Counted from the stretch's first letter, positions 1 to 8,417 are shown. The stretch is DNA of 64,000 bases from Pantoea endophytica (GCF_002858935.1 NZ_PJRT01000024.1:62001-126000); one strand, 5' to 3'. A program made the numbers and translations. The notes: generated by a model from the letters alone, not told the origin.

Positions 1-956
1 CGATTGATCCTATCGAACCGCAACGCCCAGCCTGGATGACGCCCGCCGTGAATGACATTGCGGCGAAGCTGATGGTGCGCATCAACGAAGCCGGTGCAGC
101 CAACGCCATGAACCTGTGCGTCACCGCACTGCTGGCGTCACGTCAGCGTTCACTGACCCGCGAACAGCTGATTGAGCAGTTAGAGTGCTACACCCAGCTG
201 CTGCGCAATGTGCCCTATTCGCCAGAAGCCACGGTGCCTGACATGAGCGCCGAAGCGCTGCTTGATCACGCCATGGGCATGAACAAGTTCGAGACCGAGC
301 AAGACAGCATTGGCGACATCATCATTCTGCCGCGCGAGCAGGCGGTGCTGATGACCTACTATCGCAACAACATTCATCACATGTTGGTGATGCCATCGTT
401 GATTGCCGCCATCGTGCAGCAACATCGTGAAATCAGCGAAGCAGAGCTGCTGCGTCAGGTTAGCCTGGTATATCCGATGCTAAAGAGCGAGTTGTTCTTG
501 CGCTGGGACAAGACAGAGTTGCCTGCGCTACTTAACGCACTCTGTGCAGAGATGGCGCGTCAGGGCCTGATCACCTTGCAGGATGGTCAACTAAGAATGA
601 CGCCGGCACGTCACCGTTCGCTGCAACTGCTGGCGGCGGGTATTCGTGAGACGCTGCAACGCTTCGCGATTACCTTCGCTATCCTCAGCGCGAAACCGGC
701 CATCAACCGTGGCACGCTGGAGAAAGAGAGCCGCACGCTGGCTCAACGCCTGTCTGTGCTGCACGGTATCAACGCACCAGAGTTCTTTGATAAAGCAGTG
801 TTTACTGCGCTGGTACTCACGCTGCGTGATGAAGGATATATCAGTGACAAAGGCGATGCCGATGCCGAACGCAGTCATATGATGTGGCAGATGCTGGCGG
901 AACTGGTGACCAGCGACGTGCGTCTGACGATTGAAAGCGCGGTCACCCACGATTAA
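1..956 (+). CDS. plsB: Glycerol-3-phosphate acyltransferase PlsB, C-terminal part
   Basis: This is the C-terminal 317 or so residues of PlsB, the membrane-bound enzyme that acylates sn-glycerol-3-phosphate at position 1, the first step of phospholipid synthesis. The reading frame is open at the left edge (first full codon at base 3), so the start and the catalytic HX4D acyltransferase motif lie outside the window. The visible part is the mostly helical C-terminal region; the family is about 800 residues long. It ends with TAA, followed by a hairpin shared with the convergent ubiA. Identification rests on recognised similarity to enterobacterial PlsB and on the plsB-ubiA-ubiC neighbourhood. 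Confidence 0.93.
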   Translation, partial: IDPIEPQRPAWMTPAVNDIAAKLMVRINEAGAANAMNLCVTALLASRQRSLTREQLIEQLECYTQLLRNVPYSPEATVPDMSAEALLDHAMGMNKFETEQDSIGDIIILPREQAVLMTYYRNNIHHMLVMPSLIAAIVQQHREISEAELLRQVSLVYPMLKSELFLRWDKTELPALLNALCAEMARQGLITLQDGQLRMTPARHRSLQLLAAGIRETLQRFAITFAILSAKPAINRGTLEKESRTLAQRLSVLHGINAPEFFDKAVFTALVLTLRDEGYISDKGDADAERSHMMWQMLAELVTSDVRLTIESAVTHD

Positions 957-973
957 CGCGGCGATAAGCTAAT

Positions 974-1003
974 AAAAAGGCGCACTTCAGTGCGCCTTTT
1001 TTG
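974..1003. terminator. Bidirectional terminator between plsB and ubiA
   Basis: The inverted repeat AAAAAGGCGCAC / GTGCGCCTTTTTT has an 8-10 bp GC-rich stem, with A-runs on one side and T-runs on the other. It lies between the convergent stops of plsB and ubiA and should serve both. Confidence 0.85.
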
Positions 1004-1004
1004 T

Positions 1005-1889
1005 TTATAACAGATCCGCGAACGGCACGGTGCTGAGCAGAATGCCGAGAAACAGCACCATGCCCACATAGTTGTTATTCAGAAACGCCTGGAAGCAGGG
1101 ATCGCGCTCGCGCTGGGCAATTAGCTTCTGCTGATGCACAAACAAGCCCGCAGCCAGCAGCAGCGACCAGTAAAACGCCCCATTCAGTTGAAGCATCATG
1201 CCCACCAGCGCCATCAAACCGAGCGTTGCCAGCTGCAGTAAACCAATAATCAGTTTGTCGTAACGGCCAAACAGAATCGCCGTTGATTTTACGCCGATCT
1301 TCAAATCGTCATCGCGATCGACCATCGCGTACTGCGTGTCATAGGCCACCGTCCAGCAGATGTTCGCCAGGAAAACCAGCCAGCAGACTAAAGGTAAGGA
1401 CTCACTAACTGCTGCCCATCCCATCGGAATCGCCCAACCAAACGCTGCGCCGAGCACCACCTGCGGCAGATGCGTGTAGCGCTTCATAAACGGATAAACC
1501 CACGCCAGCGCCAGGCCGCCAAACGACAGCAAAATGGTCATGGTGTTCATGGTCAACACCAGCATAAACGCCAGCAAACCGAGACCGGCAAACAGCAGCT
1601 TCGCCTCTTTCCCGGATACCGCGCCGCTGGCCAGCGGACGTGACGCCGTGCGCTTGACGTGACCATCGATTTTGCGGTCAGCGTAATCATTGATGACGCA
1701 GCCAGCAGCACGCATCACGATAACGCCGAGCACAAACACCAGCAGCACCGGCAGCGGTGGAATCGCCATGCCGGAGAGCCACAGTGCCCACAGAGTTGGC
1801 CACAGCAGTAACACAGTGCCGATGGGTTTATCGATACGCATCAGGCGGCAGTAAGCCTGCCATTTGGTCATGGGTAAGGTGTTTTGCAC
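1005..1889 (-). CDS. ubiA: 4-hydroxybenzoate octaprenyltransferase UbiA
   Basis: This integral-membrane prenyltransferase attaches the octaprenyl chain to 4-hydroxybenzoate in ubiquinone synthesis. At 294 aa it is close to the E. coli enzyme (290 aa). Both aspartate-rich Mg-prenyl-diphosphate motifs are present: NDYADRKID around residues 67-75 and a second, [12 protein letters not shown], around 184-195. Several hydrophobic helices surround them. It lies 7 bp downstream of ubiC, the enzyme that makes its substrate, so the two are surely one transcript. The order ubiC-ubiA next to plsB is the enterobacterial arrangement. Confidence 0.97.
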   Translation of the reverse strand: MQNTLPMTKWQAYCRLMRIDKPIGTVLLLWPTLWALWLSGMAIPPLPVLLVFVLGVIVMRAAGCVINDYADRKIDGHVKRTASRPLASGAVSGKEAKLLFAGLGLLAFMLVLTMNTMTILLSFGGLALAWVYPFMKRYTHLPQVVLGAAFGWAIPMGWAAVSESLPLVCWLVFLANICWTVAYDTQYAMVDRDDDLKIGVKSTAILFGRYDKLIIGLLQLATLGLMALVGMMLQLNGAFYWSLLLAAGLFVHQQKLIAQRERDPCFQAFLNNNYVGMVLFLGILLSTVPFADLL

Positions 1890-1896
1890 AGTGGTT

Positions 1897-2415
1897 TTAT
1901 CCTTGATCCAGCGCGCGATAGAGCGGCGACGCCGGTAAAAATAGTTCAGTTAACAGCAGCGGCTTGCCCGACAAACGCAGGCGGGAACGGCGTCCCCATA
2001 AATCGCCAACCTGACCGGGATTGATAAAATCGCGACTCAGGGTAGATGAAGAGAATAGATAGCGGCCAAGCGGGCGCGTACCGAGCTGTTGCAGCATCTG
2101 CTCGGGGCCGTTCAGCGTGCTTTCTGGCACCACGGTGCGGCCAATCAGCCAGGGTTCGCCATCACCGCACAGCACAATTTCACGTAACCAGAAGCGCGGG
2201 TCGGCGGGCAAAAATTCCGCTTCCTCCGAGATCTCTTCAGCGCCAATAAACGCTTCGCGGATCAGTTTTACGGTCACTTGCTGGCAATGCTGCTCGAAGC
2301 GACGCGTCATGGAGTCTTCTTCCATTAACCAGTCAAGTAGCGGGGCAGAAAGCTGCGGTGAAGAGGCTGGCAGCCAGTGCAGTGCGCGTAACTGGCGCAG
2401 CGCGTCATGCGACAT
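1897..2415 (-). CDS. ubiC: Chorismate pyruvate-lyase UbiC
   Basis: This soluble enzyme removes pyruvate from chorismate to give 4-hydroxybenzoate, the first committed step of ubiquinone synthesis. The product is 172 aa (E. coli 165), with the N-terminal '[12 protein letters not shown]' and the '[22 protein letters not shown]' core typical of the family. Start ATG at 2415 is preceded by a purine-rich stretch. It is first gene of ubiC-ubiA on the minus strand. In E. coli malM lies upstream; here psiE takes that place and no maltose genes are present. Confidence 0.95.
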   Translation of the reverse strand: MSHDALRQLRALHWLPASSPQLSAPLLDWLMEEDSMTRRFEQHCQQVTVKLIREAFIGAEEISEEAEFLPADPRFWLREIVLCGDGEPWLIGRTVVPESTLNGPEQMLQQLGTRPLGRYLFSSSTLSRDFINPGQVGDLWGRRSRLRLSGKPLLLTELFLPASPLYRALDQG

Positions 2416-2464
2416 CAGGACATCTCCGGGAAAAAAGTTGCCCTAGTTTAGCGCAGAGGAGAAT

Positions 2465-2490
2465 GCGTGGCACGGCTCGTTGTGCCACGC
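2465..2490 (-). terminator. Hairpin behind psiE
   Basis: A perfect 9-bp inverted repeat, GCGTGGCAC / GTGCCACGC, with an 8-nt loop lies between the psiE stop and the ubiC start. It has no strong T-run, so it is a transcript-end stabiliser or a weak terminator. Confidence 0.55.
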
Positions 2491-2497
2491 GATATTA

Positions 2498-2908
2498 TTA
2501 CTCGCGTTTCAGGCGGTTACTGTTCGCCAACCACAGCGTCACCACCAGAATCAAAATCGCCGCCGAGTAGTAGAGCGTATCGAACGGATTTTTATGGTCG
2601 ACGATGATCAGGCGGATAATCGCCGTGATGCCGATGTAGATGAAGTAGCGCAGCGGGAAGTGATAGCCCGACTGAAAGTACTTCACAATCAAGGCGATAA
2701 ATTCGAAGTAGAGGAAATAGATAACGATGCCTTCAATCAGCAGATAGGAAGACGTCTGCTCACCGGTGCTCAACAGCACGTTGGCCAGATGAATGGTTTC
2801 TTTACCGAGGAACACCACCAGAATAATGGCCAGAATGATCAGACCAATATTCAGCACCCACTGCAATGCTAAAGAGATGTACTGCCCAACCCCTGTTTTT
2901 ATTGTCAT
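2498..2908 (-). CDS. psiE: Phosphate-starvation-inducible protein PsiE
   Basis: This small inner-membrane protein has 136 aa, the same length as E. coli PsiE, and about four hydrophobic segments. Its biochemical role is unknown; in E. coli the gene is induced by PhoB under phosphate limitation and affected by cAMP-CRP. Here it lies 68 bp downstream of the GntR-family regulator on the same strand. It may therefore be transcribed both from the Pho-box promoter ahead of that regulator and from its own promoter, next to a perfect CRP site. The start is ATG 2908, preceded by GAGG. Confidence 0.92.
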   Translation of the reverse strand: MTIKTGVGQYISLALQWVLNIGLIILAIILVVFLGKETIHLANVLLSTGEQTSSYLLIEGIVIYFLYFEFIALIVKYFQSGYHFPLRYFIYIGITAIIRLIIVDHKNPFDTLYYSAAILILVVTLWLANSNRLKRE

Positions 2909-2956
2909 TTTTGCGCCTCACGCTCTCAATTACTCACTGGCGCTATCATGCTGTAG

Positions 2957-2972
2957 TGTGATCAAAATCACA
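2957..2972. promoter_or_regulatory. Predicted CRP site upstream of psiE
   Basis: The sequence TGTGA-N6-TCACA is a perfect match to the cAMP-CRP core. It lies 48 bp upstream of psiE and 4 bp before the end of the GntR-family gene. E. coli psiE is known to be controlled by CRP and PhoB, which fits. Confidence 0.75.
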
Positions 2973-2976
2973 ATAT

Positions 2977-3675
2977 TTATACTTCGACATCCACACACAG
3001 CGCGTCATAGCGCCAGAACTCGCAGTCGCAATCAATCACGCGCTTGTGCTGATCGCGATTGATGCGGGTAATCAACAATCCAGGCGTGCCGCTCGCCACG
3101 TTGAGCGCGGGCGCAGCGCGCACCGGCAGCGGTCCCGGCAAAATGGTAAAACGCGCGCCGCCGTAGCGAATGCCATAGCGCTGGTCATACAGATCGGTGA
3201 GTGAACGCGTCAGGTCTTCATCCAGCAATCCCGGAAAGAAGGCGGGATTGAGGTAATGCTCGACATACAACACGGCGCGGCCATCAATACGGCGCAAACG
3301 GCGAATGCGGTAAACCCGATCGCCCTCCAGCAGTTGCAGATGACGCGCGATGGCTAATTGCGCTGGCACTTCGCGCGCCTCCAGCACTTCAGTGCTGGCA
3401 ATACGGCCTTGCTCAGCGGCCATGGCGTGAAAATGGCTGTGATGAGAGGGGTTGTAGACCAGCCGAGGCGGTGCGAGAAACCAGCCACGACGCAATTCAC
3501 GATAGATAATGCCCTGCGCTTCCAGCAAACCCAGCGCCTCACGCAGCGTAATGCGCGTGGTGGAATAGTGTTCGCTTAAGCTACGTTCGGCGGGCAAACG
3601 ACCACCGGCAAATTCACCGCTTTCAATGCGTTCCCGCAGCCCTGCTGCAATCACATCCGCCGTTTTCGACATCAT
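2977..3675 (-). CDS. GntR/HutC-family regulator, PhnR-like
   Basis: The 232-aa protein has an N-terminal winged helix (about residues 8-70, 'GRLPAERSLSEHYSTTRITLREAL') and a C-terminal UTRA effector domain ('ILPGPLPV...PGLLITRINRDQHKRVIDCDCEFWRYDA'). It resembles regulators of phosphonate use (PhnR). It is divergent from the ABC-transporter/phosphoesterase operon starting at 3900 and is the obvious candidate regulator of it. An operator of the type used by UTRA regulators lies just ahead of that operon. The start has two consecutive ATGs (3675 and 3672); GAGG upstream fits either. A three-repeat Pho box precedes it. The true effector is not known from sequence. Confidence 0.85.
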   Translation of the reverse strand: MMSKTADVIAAGLRERIESGEFAGGRLPAERSLSEHYSTTRITLREALGLLEAQGIIYRELRRGWFLAPPRLVYNPSHHSHFHAMAAEQGRIASTEVLEAREVPAQLAIARHLQLLEGDRVYRIRRLRRIDGRAVLYVEHYLNPAFFPGLLDEDLTRSLTDLYDQRYGIRYGGARFTILPGPLPVRAAPALNVASGTPGLLITRINRDQHKRVIDCDCEFWRYDALCVDVEV

Positions 3676-3707
3676 TTTTCAGCCTCATTTTGGGGCAAAT
3701 CTGCACT

Positions 3708-3736
3708 ATGACAGTTCGATGACTACAATGTGACAG
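3708..3736 (-). promoter_or_regulatory. Triple Pho box (PhoB site) ahead of the GntR-type gene
   Basis: On the minus strand the sequence reads CTGTCAC-4-TAGTCAT-4-CTGTCAT: three 7-mers exactly 11 bp apart. This is the architecture of PhoB direct repeats (consensus CTGTCAT with 4-bp spacers). The orientation faces the regulator and psiE, about 33 bp upstream of the start codon. It could also affect the divergent operon. Confidence 0.8.
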
Positions 3737-3833
3737 AGAACAACCCACGCTTTAGCGCGCTGTAACCGCATGTGGATCGTCGCGCCACACCCCGTTTCAC
3801 CACCATGGTCATAAAACCTTCATCTATTCGGGC

Positions 3834-3865
3834 TACATTGGCTCGGTTCTTGCTGGACTAGACCA
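3834..3865 (+). promoter_or_regulatory. Promoter -10 and GntR/UTRA operator of the phosphoesterase/ABC operon
   Basis: TGGACTAGACCA at 3854-3865 differs by one base from the palindrome TGGTCTAGACCA bound by HutC/UTRA regulators such as DasR/NagR. It lies 34 bp before the start of the binding-protein gene. A possible -10 (TACATT, 3834-3839) would place the operator just downstream of the transcription start, where it would repress. No good -35 is seen. Confidence 0.6.
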
Positions 3866-3899
3866 AGAAGTCCCACAACATATACCGGGAGCAATCGAG

Positions 3900-4961
3900 A
3901 TGAAAGCGTTTATCGCCTCTGTAGTAGCCAGTGCCGTACTGCTTGCGCTGCCCGCCGCGCAAGCCGCAGATAATGACCTCGCCGCGTTAGAAAAAGCGGC
4001 GCGTGCCGAAGGTCAGGTCAACAGCGTCGGCATGCCAGATAGCTGGGCCAACTGGAAAGATACCTGGAGTGACCTCAACAGCAAATATGGCCTGAAGCAC
4101 AGCGACACCGACATGTCCTCGGCGCAGGAACTGGCAAAATTTGCTGCAGAGAAAGAGAACGCCAGCGCCGATATCGGTGATGTGGGCGCTGCTTTCGGTC
4201 CGATTGCCGTCGCTAAAGGCGTGGCGCAACCGTATAAGCCAACGCATTGGGAGCAAATCCCGAGCTGGGCAAAAGATCAGGATGGCAACTGGATGCTGGC
4301 GTATACCGGCACCATCGCGTTCCTGGTGGATAAGCAGCAGGTCAAAGATGTGCCGCACAGCTGGGCCGATCTGAAGAAAGGTAAGTATGTGGTCACTATC
4401 GGTGACGTCGGCACTGCGGCTCAGGCAGCGAACGGCGTGTTGGCGGCCAGCTATGCATTAGGCGGTGACGAGAAGAATGTGAAACCGGCGTTGAGCTTCT
4501 TCGGCGATCTGGCGAAAGAAGGCCGTCTTGGCGTGACCGATCCGGTGATTGCCAACATTGAAAAAGGCGAAATTCAGGTGGCGGTGGTGTGGGACTTTAA
4601 CGGTCTGAACTACCGCGATCAGATCGACAAAAACCGCTACGAAGTGGTGATCCCTTCCGACGGTTCCGTCACTTCTGGCTACAGCACCATCATCAATAAA
4701 TACGCCAAACATCCGAACGCCGCAAAGCTGGCGCGTGAATACATCTTGTCTGATGAAGGCCAGATCAACCTGGCGAAAGGCTATGCGCGCCCGATTCGTG
4801 CCGAGCATTTAACTCTGCCCGCCGACGTGCAGGCCAAGCTGCTGCCGCAGTCTGAGTATAAGAATGCCCGTCCAATCAAAGACCAGGCCGCGTGGGATAA
4901 AACTTCGAAAATGCTGCCGCGTCTGTGGCAAGAGAACGTCATCATTAATATGAAGCAGTAA
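3900..4961 (+). CDS. Periplasmic substrate-binding protein of organophosphorus-type ABC transporter
   Basis: The 353-aa protein has a clear signal peptide (MKAFIASVVASAVLLALPAAQA, cleavage near residue 22). Its fold resembles the Fe3+/2-aminoethylphosphonate/spermidine group of extracellular binding proteins, with motifs such as 'AAQELAKFAAEKENASADIGDVG' and 'GEIQVAVVWDFNG'. It is the first gene of a five-gene operon with a phosphoesterase, two permeases and an ATPase, and is preceded by a GGGAG ribosome site. The context (PhnR-like regulator, Pho box, phosphoesterase, psiE) suggests a phosphonate or phosphoester ligand. The ligand itself cannot be read from sequence, and an iron or polyamine ligand is not excluded. 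Confidence 0.8.
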   Translation: MKAFIASVVASAVLLALPAAQAADNDLAALEKAARAEGQVNSVGMPDSWANWKDTWSDLNSKYGLKHSDTDMSSAQELAKFAAEKENASADIGDVGAAFGPIAVAKGVAQPYKPTHWEQIPSWAKDQDGNWMLAYTGTIAFLVDKQQVKDVPHSWADLKKGKYVVTIGDVGTAAQAANGVLAASYALGGDEKNVKPALSFFGDLAKEGRLGVTDPVIANIEKGEIQVAVVWDFNGLNYRDQIDKNRYEVVIPSDGSVTSGYSTIINKYAKHPNAAKLAREYILSDEGQINLAKGYARPIRAEHLTLPADVQAKLLPQSEYKNARPIKDQAAWDKTSKMLPRLWQENVIINMKQ

Positions 4962-4971
4962 GGAGCGAGGG

Positions 4972-5781
4972 ATGAAAACGATCCTGGTGGTGTTGGATGG
5001 GCTGAGTAATCAGGTAGCGCAGCACGCAATGGGCTATCTGTTTGCTGAATGCGCGCAGGGCAACGGCCAATATTATACGCTGACTTGCGAACTGCCTTCG
5101 CTGTCGCGCCCGCTGTACGAATGCATTCTCACCGGCATTCCACCGGTGCGCAGCGGTATTATTCACAACGGCGTCAGTCGCATGAGTAATCAGCGCAGCA
5201 TCTTCCATTACGCACGTGCCGCCGGTCTCACCACCGCGGCAGCCGCCTACCACTGGGTGAGTGAGCTCTACAATCAATCCCCGTTCAACGCGGCGCGCGA
5301 CCGCCACACGGTCGCGCCCGATCTGCCGATTCAGTATGGCCACTTTTACTGGGACGACGGTTATCCGGATTCCCACCTGTTTGAAGATGCAGAAAGCCTG
5401 CGTTTGCGGCACGATCCCGACTTCCTGCTGATCCACCCGATGAACATTGACGATGCCGGACACAAGCACGGCCTGTCATCGCCGCAGTATCGCAACCGCG
5501 CGCGCATGGCCGATGGTTATCTGTCGCAGTGGATGCCGGACTGGCTGGCGGCCGGTTATCAGGTGATTGTCACCGCCGATCACGGCATGAACGATGACCG
5601 CTCGCACGGCGGCATTTTGCCGGAAGAGACGCAGGTGCCGCTGTTCGTGTTTGGTAAAGGTTTCTCGCTGCAGCCGGATCTTCAGCCGCAGCAGACCGAA
5701 CTGTGTGGCATCGTGTGCACCTTGCTCGGCGTCGAACATGACAAACCGCTATGTCGCGCGTTACTGGCGGAGCCGCAGTAA
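4972..5781 (+). CDS. Alkaline-phosphatase-superfamily phosphodiesterase/phosphonate hydrolase
   Basis: The 269-aa protein belongs to the nucleotide pyrophosphatase/phosphonoacetate hydrolase branch of the alkaline phosphatase superfamily. All metal-site residues can be placed: Asp9 ('VVLDGL'), Asp160 and His164 ('NIDDAGHKHG'), Asp203-His204 ('ADHGM') and His212. The nucleophile position is Ser45 in 'PSLSRP', where most relatives have Thr. There is no signal peptide, so it should act in the cytoplasm on imported substrate. It lies 10 bp after the binding-protein gene and its TAA overlaps the next ATG (TAATG), so it is part of the transporter operon. It is shorter than PhnA-type enzymes (about 400 aa). 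Its substrate is unknown. Confidence 0.82.
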   Translation: MKTILVVLDGLSNQVAQHAMGYLFAECAQGNGQYYTLTCELPSLSRPLYECILTGIPPVRSGIIHNGVSRMSNQRSIFHYARAAGLTTAAAAYHWVSELYNQSPFNAARDRHTVAPDLPIQYGHFYWDDGYPDSHLFEDAESLRLRHDPDFLLIHPMNIDDAGHKHGLSSPQYRNRARMADGYLSQWMPDWLAAGYQVIVTADHGMNDDRSHGGILPEETQVPLFVFGKGFSLQPDLQPQQTELCGIVCTLLGVEHDKPLCRALLAEPQ

Positions 5782-6626
5782 TGAAAGGCAAAACGCTCGC
5801 CGCGCTATTGCTGCTGCCGTTTGCGCTGTTCTGGGTGGCATTCCAGCTCGCGCCGCTGCTGTGGATTGCCATCAACAGCTTCTGGAGCGACATCAATGAG
5901 CGTTGGGGCTTCGACAACTACAGCGATATCCTCACCTCGCCGTTCTATTTGCAGGCGTTTCGCCTGTCGCTCGACATCTCCATCTGGTCGAGCATTTACG
6001 GCCTGCTGATTTCGCTGGTTGCCGGATATTCGCTGCATCAGCTCGGCAGCGGCCGCTTTCAGCGTTTTTTGATGTCATTTACCAACATGACCAGCAACTT
6101 CGCCGGCGTACCGCTGGCGTTTGCCTTCGTCATTCTGCTCGGCCTGAACGGTTGTCTGACGCTGCTGCTGCGCCATTACGGCGTGCTGGAAGGCTTTAAG
6201 CTGTTTTCGCGTGACGGCATGGTGCTGGTGTACACCTGGTTCCAAATCCCGCTCGGCATTTTGCTGCTTTATCCCGCGTTTGATGGCTTGCGACAGGATT
6301 GGCAAGAGTCTGCCGCGCTGCTGGGTGCGGGCCGCTGGCGCTATTGGTGGCACATCGGTTTGCCGATTCTGTTCCCGGCGCTGCTCGGTACTTTCGTGAT
6401 TTTGCTGGCGAACGCGCTCGGCGCTTACGCCACCATTTACGCGCTCACTACCGGCAACTTTAACGTGGTGCCGGTACGCATTGCCGCGCTGGTCTCTGGC
6501 GACATCTCGCTTGATCCCAACACCGGCGGCGCGCTGGCGATGTTGCTGGTGCTGATTATGGCGCTGATTACCGTGGTGCAGCAGTACCTGGTGCGCCGCA
6601 GCTATCTCAACGCCAAACCTTCCTGA
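5781..6626 (+). CDS. ABC transporter permease 1 (organophosphorus type)
   Basis: This 281-aa inner-membrane protein of the binding-protein-dependent permease family has about six transmembrane helices. The cytoplasmic EAA loop is at 'ESAALLGAGRWRYWWHIGLPILFPALLG'. I chose the ATG at 5781, which overlaps the stop of the phosphoesterase (TAATG) and starts MKGKTLAAL; an in-frame codon 30 bp upstream lies inside the previous gene. It pairs with the next permease to form the channel. The gene order (binding protein, hydrolase, two permeases, ATPase) is what makes this operon unusual. Confidence 0.88.
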   Translation: MKGKTLAALLLLPFALFWVAFQLAPLLWIAINSFWSDINERWGFDNYSDILTSPFYLQAFRLSLDISIWSSIYGLLISLVAGYSLHQLGSGRFQRFLMSFTNMTSNFAGVPLAFAFVILLGLNGCLTLLLRHYGVLEGFKLFSRDGMVLVYTWFQIPLGILLLYPAFDGLRQDWQESAALLGAGRWRYWWHIGLPILFPALLGTFVILLANALGAYATIYALTTGNFNVVPVRIAALVSGDISLDPNTGGALAMLLVLIMALITVVQQYLVRRSYLNAKPS

Positions 6627-6636
6627 GGAGCTACAC

Positions 6637-7422
6637 GTGTCGCGCGCGGAAAAATTTTATCATCGCCTGATTGTCTGGCTGCTGCTGGCCATTTTAGCCG
6701 CGCCGCTGCTGGCGACGTTACTGTACGGCATTTCCACCAGCTGGAGCGACACCATCCTGCCGCAGGGCTTTACGCTGAAGTGGCTCAGCGCGCTGTGGAG
6801 CGATGCGCGTTTTCTGACCGCACTCGGCCATTCGCTGCTGGTTTGCTGCGGTGCGCTGTTGTTCTCGCTGGTGCTGGTGCTGCCTGCCATGTTTGTGATC
6901 GCTTACTACTATCCGAAACTGGATGCGGTGATGAATGTGCTGATCCTGATGCCCTTCGCCGTGCCGCCAGTGGTGTCGTCGGTCGGGCTGCTGCAACTCT
7001 ATTCGTCGTCGCCGCTGATGCTGACCGGCACGCCGTGGATTTTGATCGGCTGCTACTTCACCATCGCCTTGCCGTTTATCTATCGCGCTATCTCCAACAA
7101 TATGCAGGCCATCAACCTGAAAGAGCTGATTGATGCCGCGCAACTGCTCGGTGCCAGCACCTGGCAGGCGGCGCTGTTTGTGGTGTTGCCGAACCTGCGC
7201 AAAGGGGTATTTATCGCGGTGCTGCTCTCCTTCTCCTTCCTGATTGGTGAGTTTGTCTTCGCCAATATGCTGGTCGGCACCCGCTATGAAACCTTGCAGG
7301 TTTATCTGTTTAACATGCGCAACGGCAGCGGTCACTTCACCAGCGCGCTGGTGATCTCCTATTTTGCCGTCGTCCTGCTGGTTACCTGGCTGGCGAATGC
7401 CCTCAATCCTGAACGAGGCTGA
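6637..7422 (+). CDS. ABC transporter permease 2 (organophosphorus type)
   Basis: This 261-aa inner-membrane permease has about six helices and the EAA loop 'DAAQLLGASTWQAALFVVLPNLRKG'. It starts with GTG at 6637, with TGAGGAG six bases upstream that overlaps the stop of the previous permease. It resembles PotC/PhnV-type partners. It is separated from the ATPase gene by only 2 bp. Confidence 0.88.
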   Translation: MSRAEKFYHRLIVWLLLAILAAPLLATLLYGISTSWSDTILPQGFTLKWLSALWSDARFLTALGHSLLVCCGALLFSLVLVLPAMFVIAYYYPKLDAVMNVLILMPFAVPPVVSSVGLLQLYSSSPLMLTGTPWILIGCYFTIALPFIYRAISNNMQAINLKELIDAAQLLGASTWQAALFVVLPNLRKGVFIAVLLSFSFLIGEFVFANMLVGTRYETLQVYLFNMRNGSGHFTSALVISYFAVVLLVTWLANALNPERG

Positions 7423-7424
7423 CC

Positions 7425-8417
7425 ATGAGTTATCTGAGCGTCACCCAGCTGAACAAAAGCTACGGCCCGACCACCATTTTTGAAAACATCGATTTCAGTG
7501 CCGAAGAAGGCGAGTTTGTTACGCTGCTCGGGCCCAGCGGCTGCGGCAAATCCACGCTGCTGCGCTGTATCGCCGGATTGACCGAAGTGGATAGCGGCAA
7601 CGTGTTGCTGCAAGGACAGGATATCGTGCCGCTGCCGCCGCAAAAGCGCACCATCGGCATGGTGTTTCAGAGCTACGCGCTGTTCCCCAATATGACGGTT
7701 GAGAAGAACGTGGCGTTTGGCCTGAAGATGCAGAAACTGGCCAGCGGTGAGATTCAGAAACGCGTGATGGAGGTACTGGCGCTGGTGGAACTCACCGACT
7801 TCGCGCGGCGTTATCCGCATCAGCTCTCTGGCGGACAGTGTCAGCGCGTGGCGCTGGCGCGTTCGCTGGTGACGCGTCCACGCTTGCTGTTGCTGGATGA
7901 ACCGCTGTCGGCGCTGGATGCGCGCATTCGTCGCCATCTGCGTGAACAGATCCGCAATATTCAGCGCGAGCTGAAACTCACTACCTTGTTTGTTACCCAC
8001 GATCAGGAAGAGGCGCTGACCATGTCCGATCGCATCGTGTTGATGAACCGGGGCAAGATCGTGCAGAACGGCAACGCGGAAATGCTCTATACCCAACCGG
8101 CCGATCTGTTTGCCGCCGGCTTTATCGGCAACTACAACCTGCTGAGCGCCGAACAGGCAACGCAGCTGACCGGACAGGCGTTTAGCGGTCAGGTAGCGAT
8201 TCGCCCGGAGTCGATCCAGCTGTGCGCGCCGCAGGCGGGCATTCCCGCCACCATCCTCAGCCACAGCTTGCTTGGCAACGTGATTCGCTATCGGGTGCGT
8301 GCGCAAAACGTGGAACTCTCGATAGATGTCCTCAACCGCAGCGTGGCAGATTTGCATCCCGCTGGTATGCAGATTGGGCTACAGTTAGAGATGTCGACGT
8401 TGCGCCAGGTTGCTTAA
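7425..8417 (+). CDS. ABC transporter ATP-binding protein (organophosphorus type)
   Basis: This 330-aa ATPase energises the importer. It has Walker [10 protein letters not shown] (from residue 36), signature LSGGQCQRVALARS, Walker B LLLLDEPLSALD, and a C-terminal TOBE-like extension ('VAIRPESIQLC...') as in PotA/PhnT-type subunits. It is the last gene of the operon. Cys replaces the usual Gln/Arg in the signature (GGQC), a tolerated variant. The long open frame on the opposite strand is a codon-bias shadow. Confidence 0.92.
   Translation: MSYLSVTQLNKSYGPTTIFENIDFSAEEGEFVTLLGPSGCGKSTLLRCIAGLTEVDSGNVLLQGQDIVPLPPQKRTIGMVFQSYALFPNMTVEKNVAFGLKMQKLASGEIQKRVMEVLALVELTDFARRYPHQLSGGQCQRVALARSLVTRPRLLLLDEPLSALDARIRRHLREQIRNIQRELKLTTLFVTHDQEEALTMSDRIVLMNRGKIVQNGNAEMLYTQPADLFAAGFIGNYNLLSAEQATQLTGQAFSGQVAIRPESIQLCAPQAGIPATILSHSLLGNVIRYRVRAQNVELSIDVLNRSVADLHPAGMQIGLQLEMSTLRQVA

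Noticed and set aside
7359..8357. 332-aa open frame on the minus strand opposite the ABC ATPase gene
   Set aside because: It is fully antisense to a well-supported ATPase with all motifs, is rich in His/Gln/Arg as expected for a shadow of GC-rich codons, and has no ribosome site or family resemblance.
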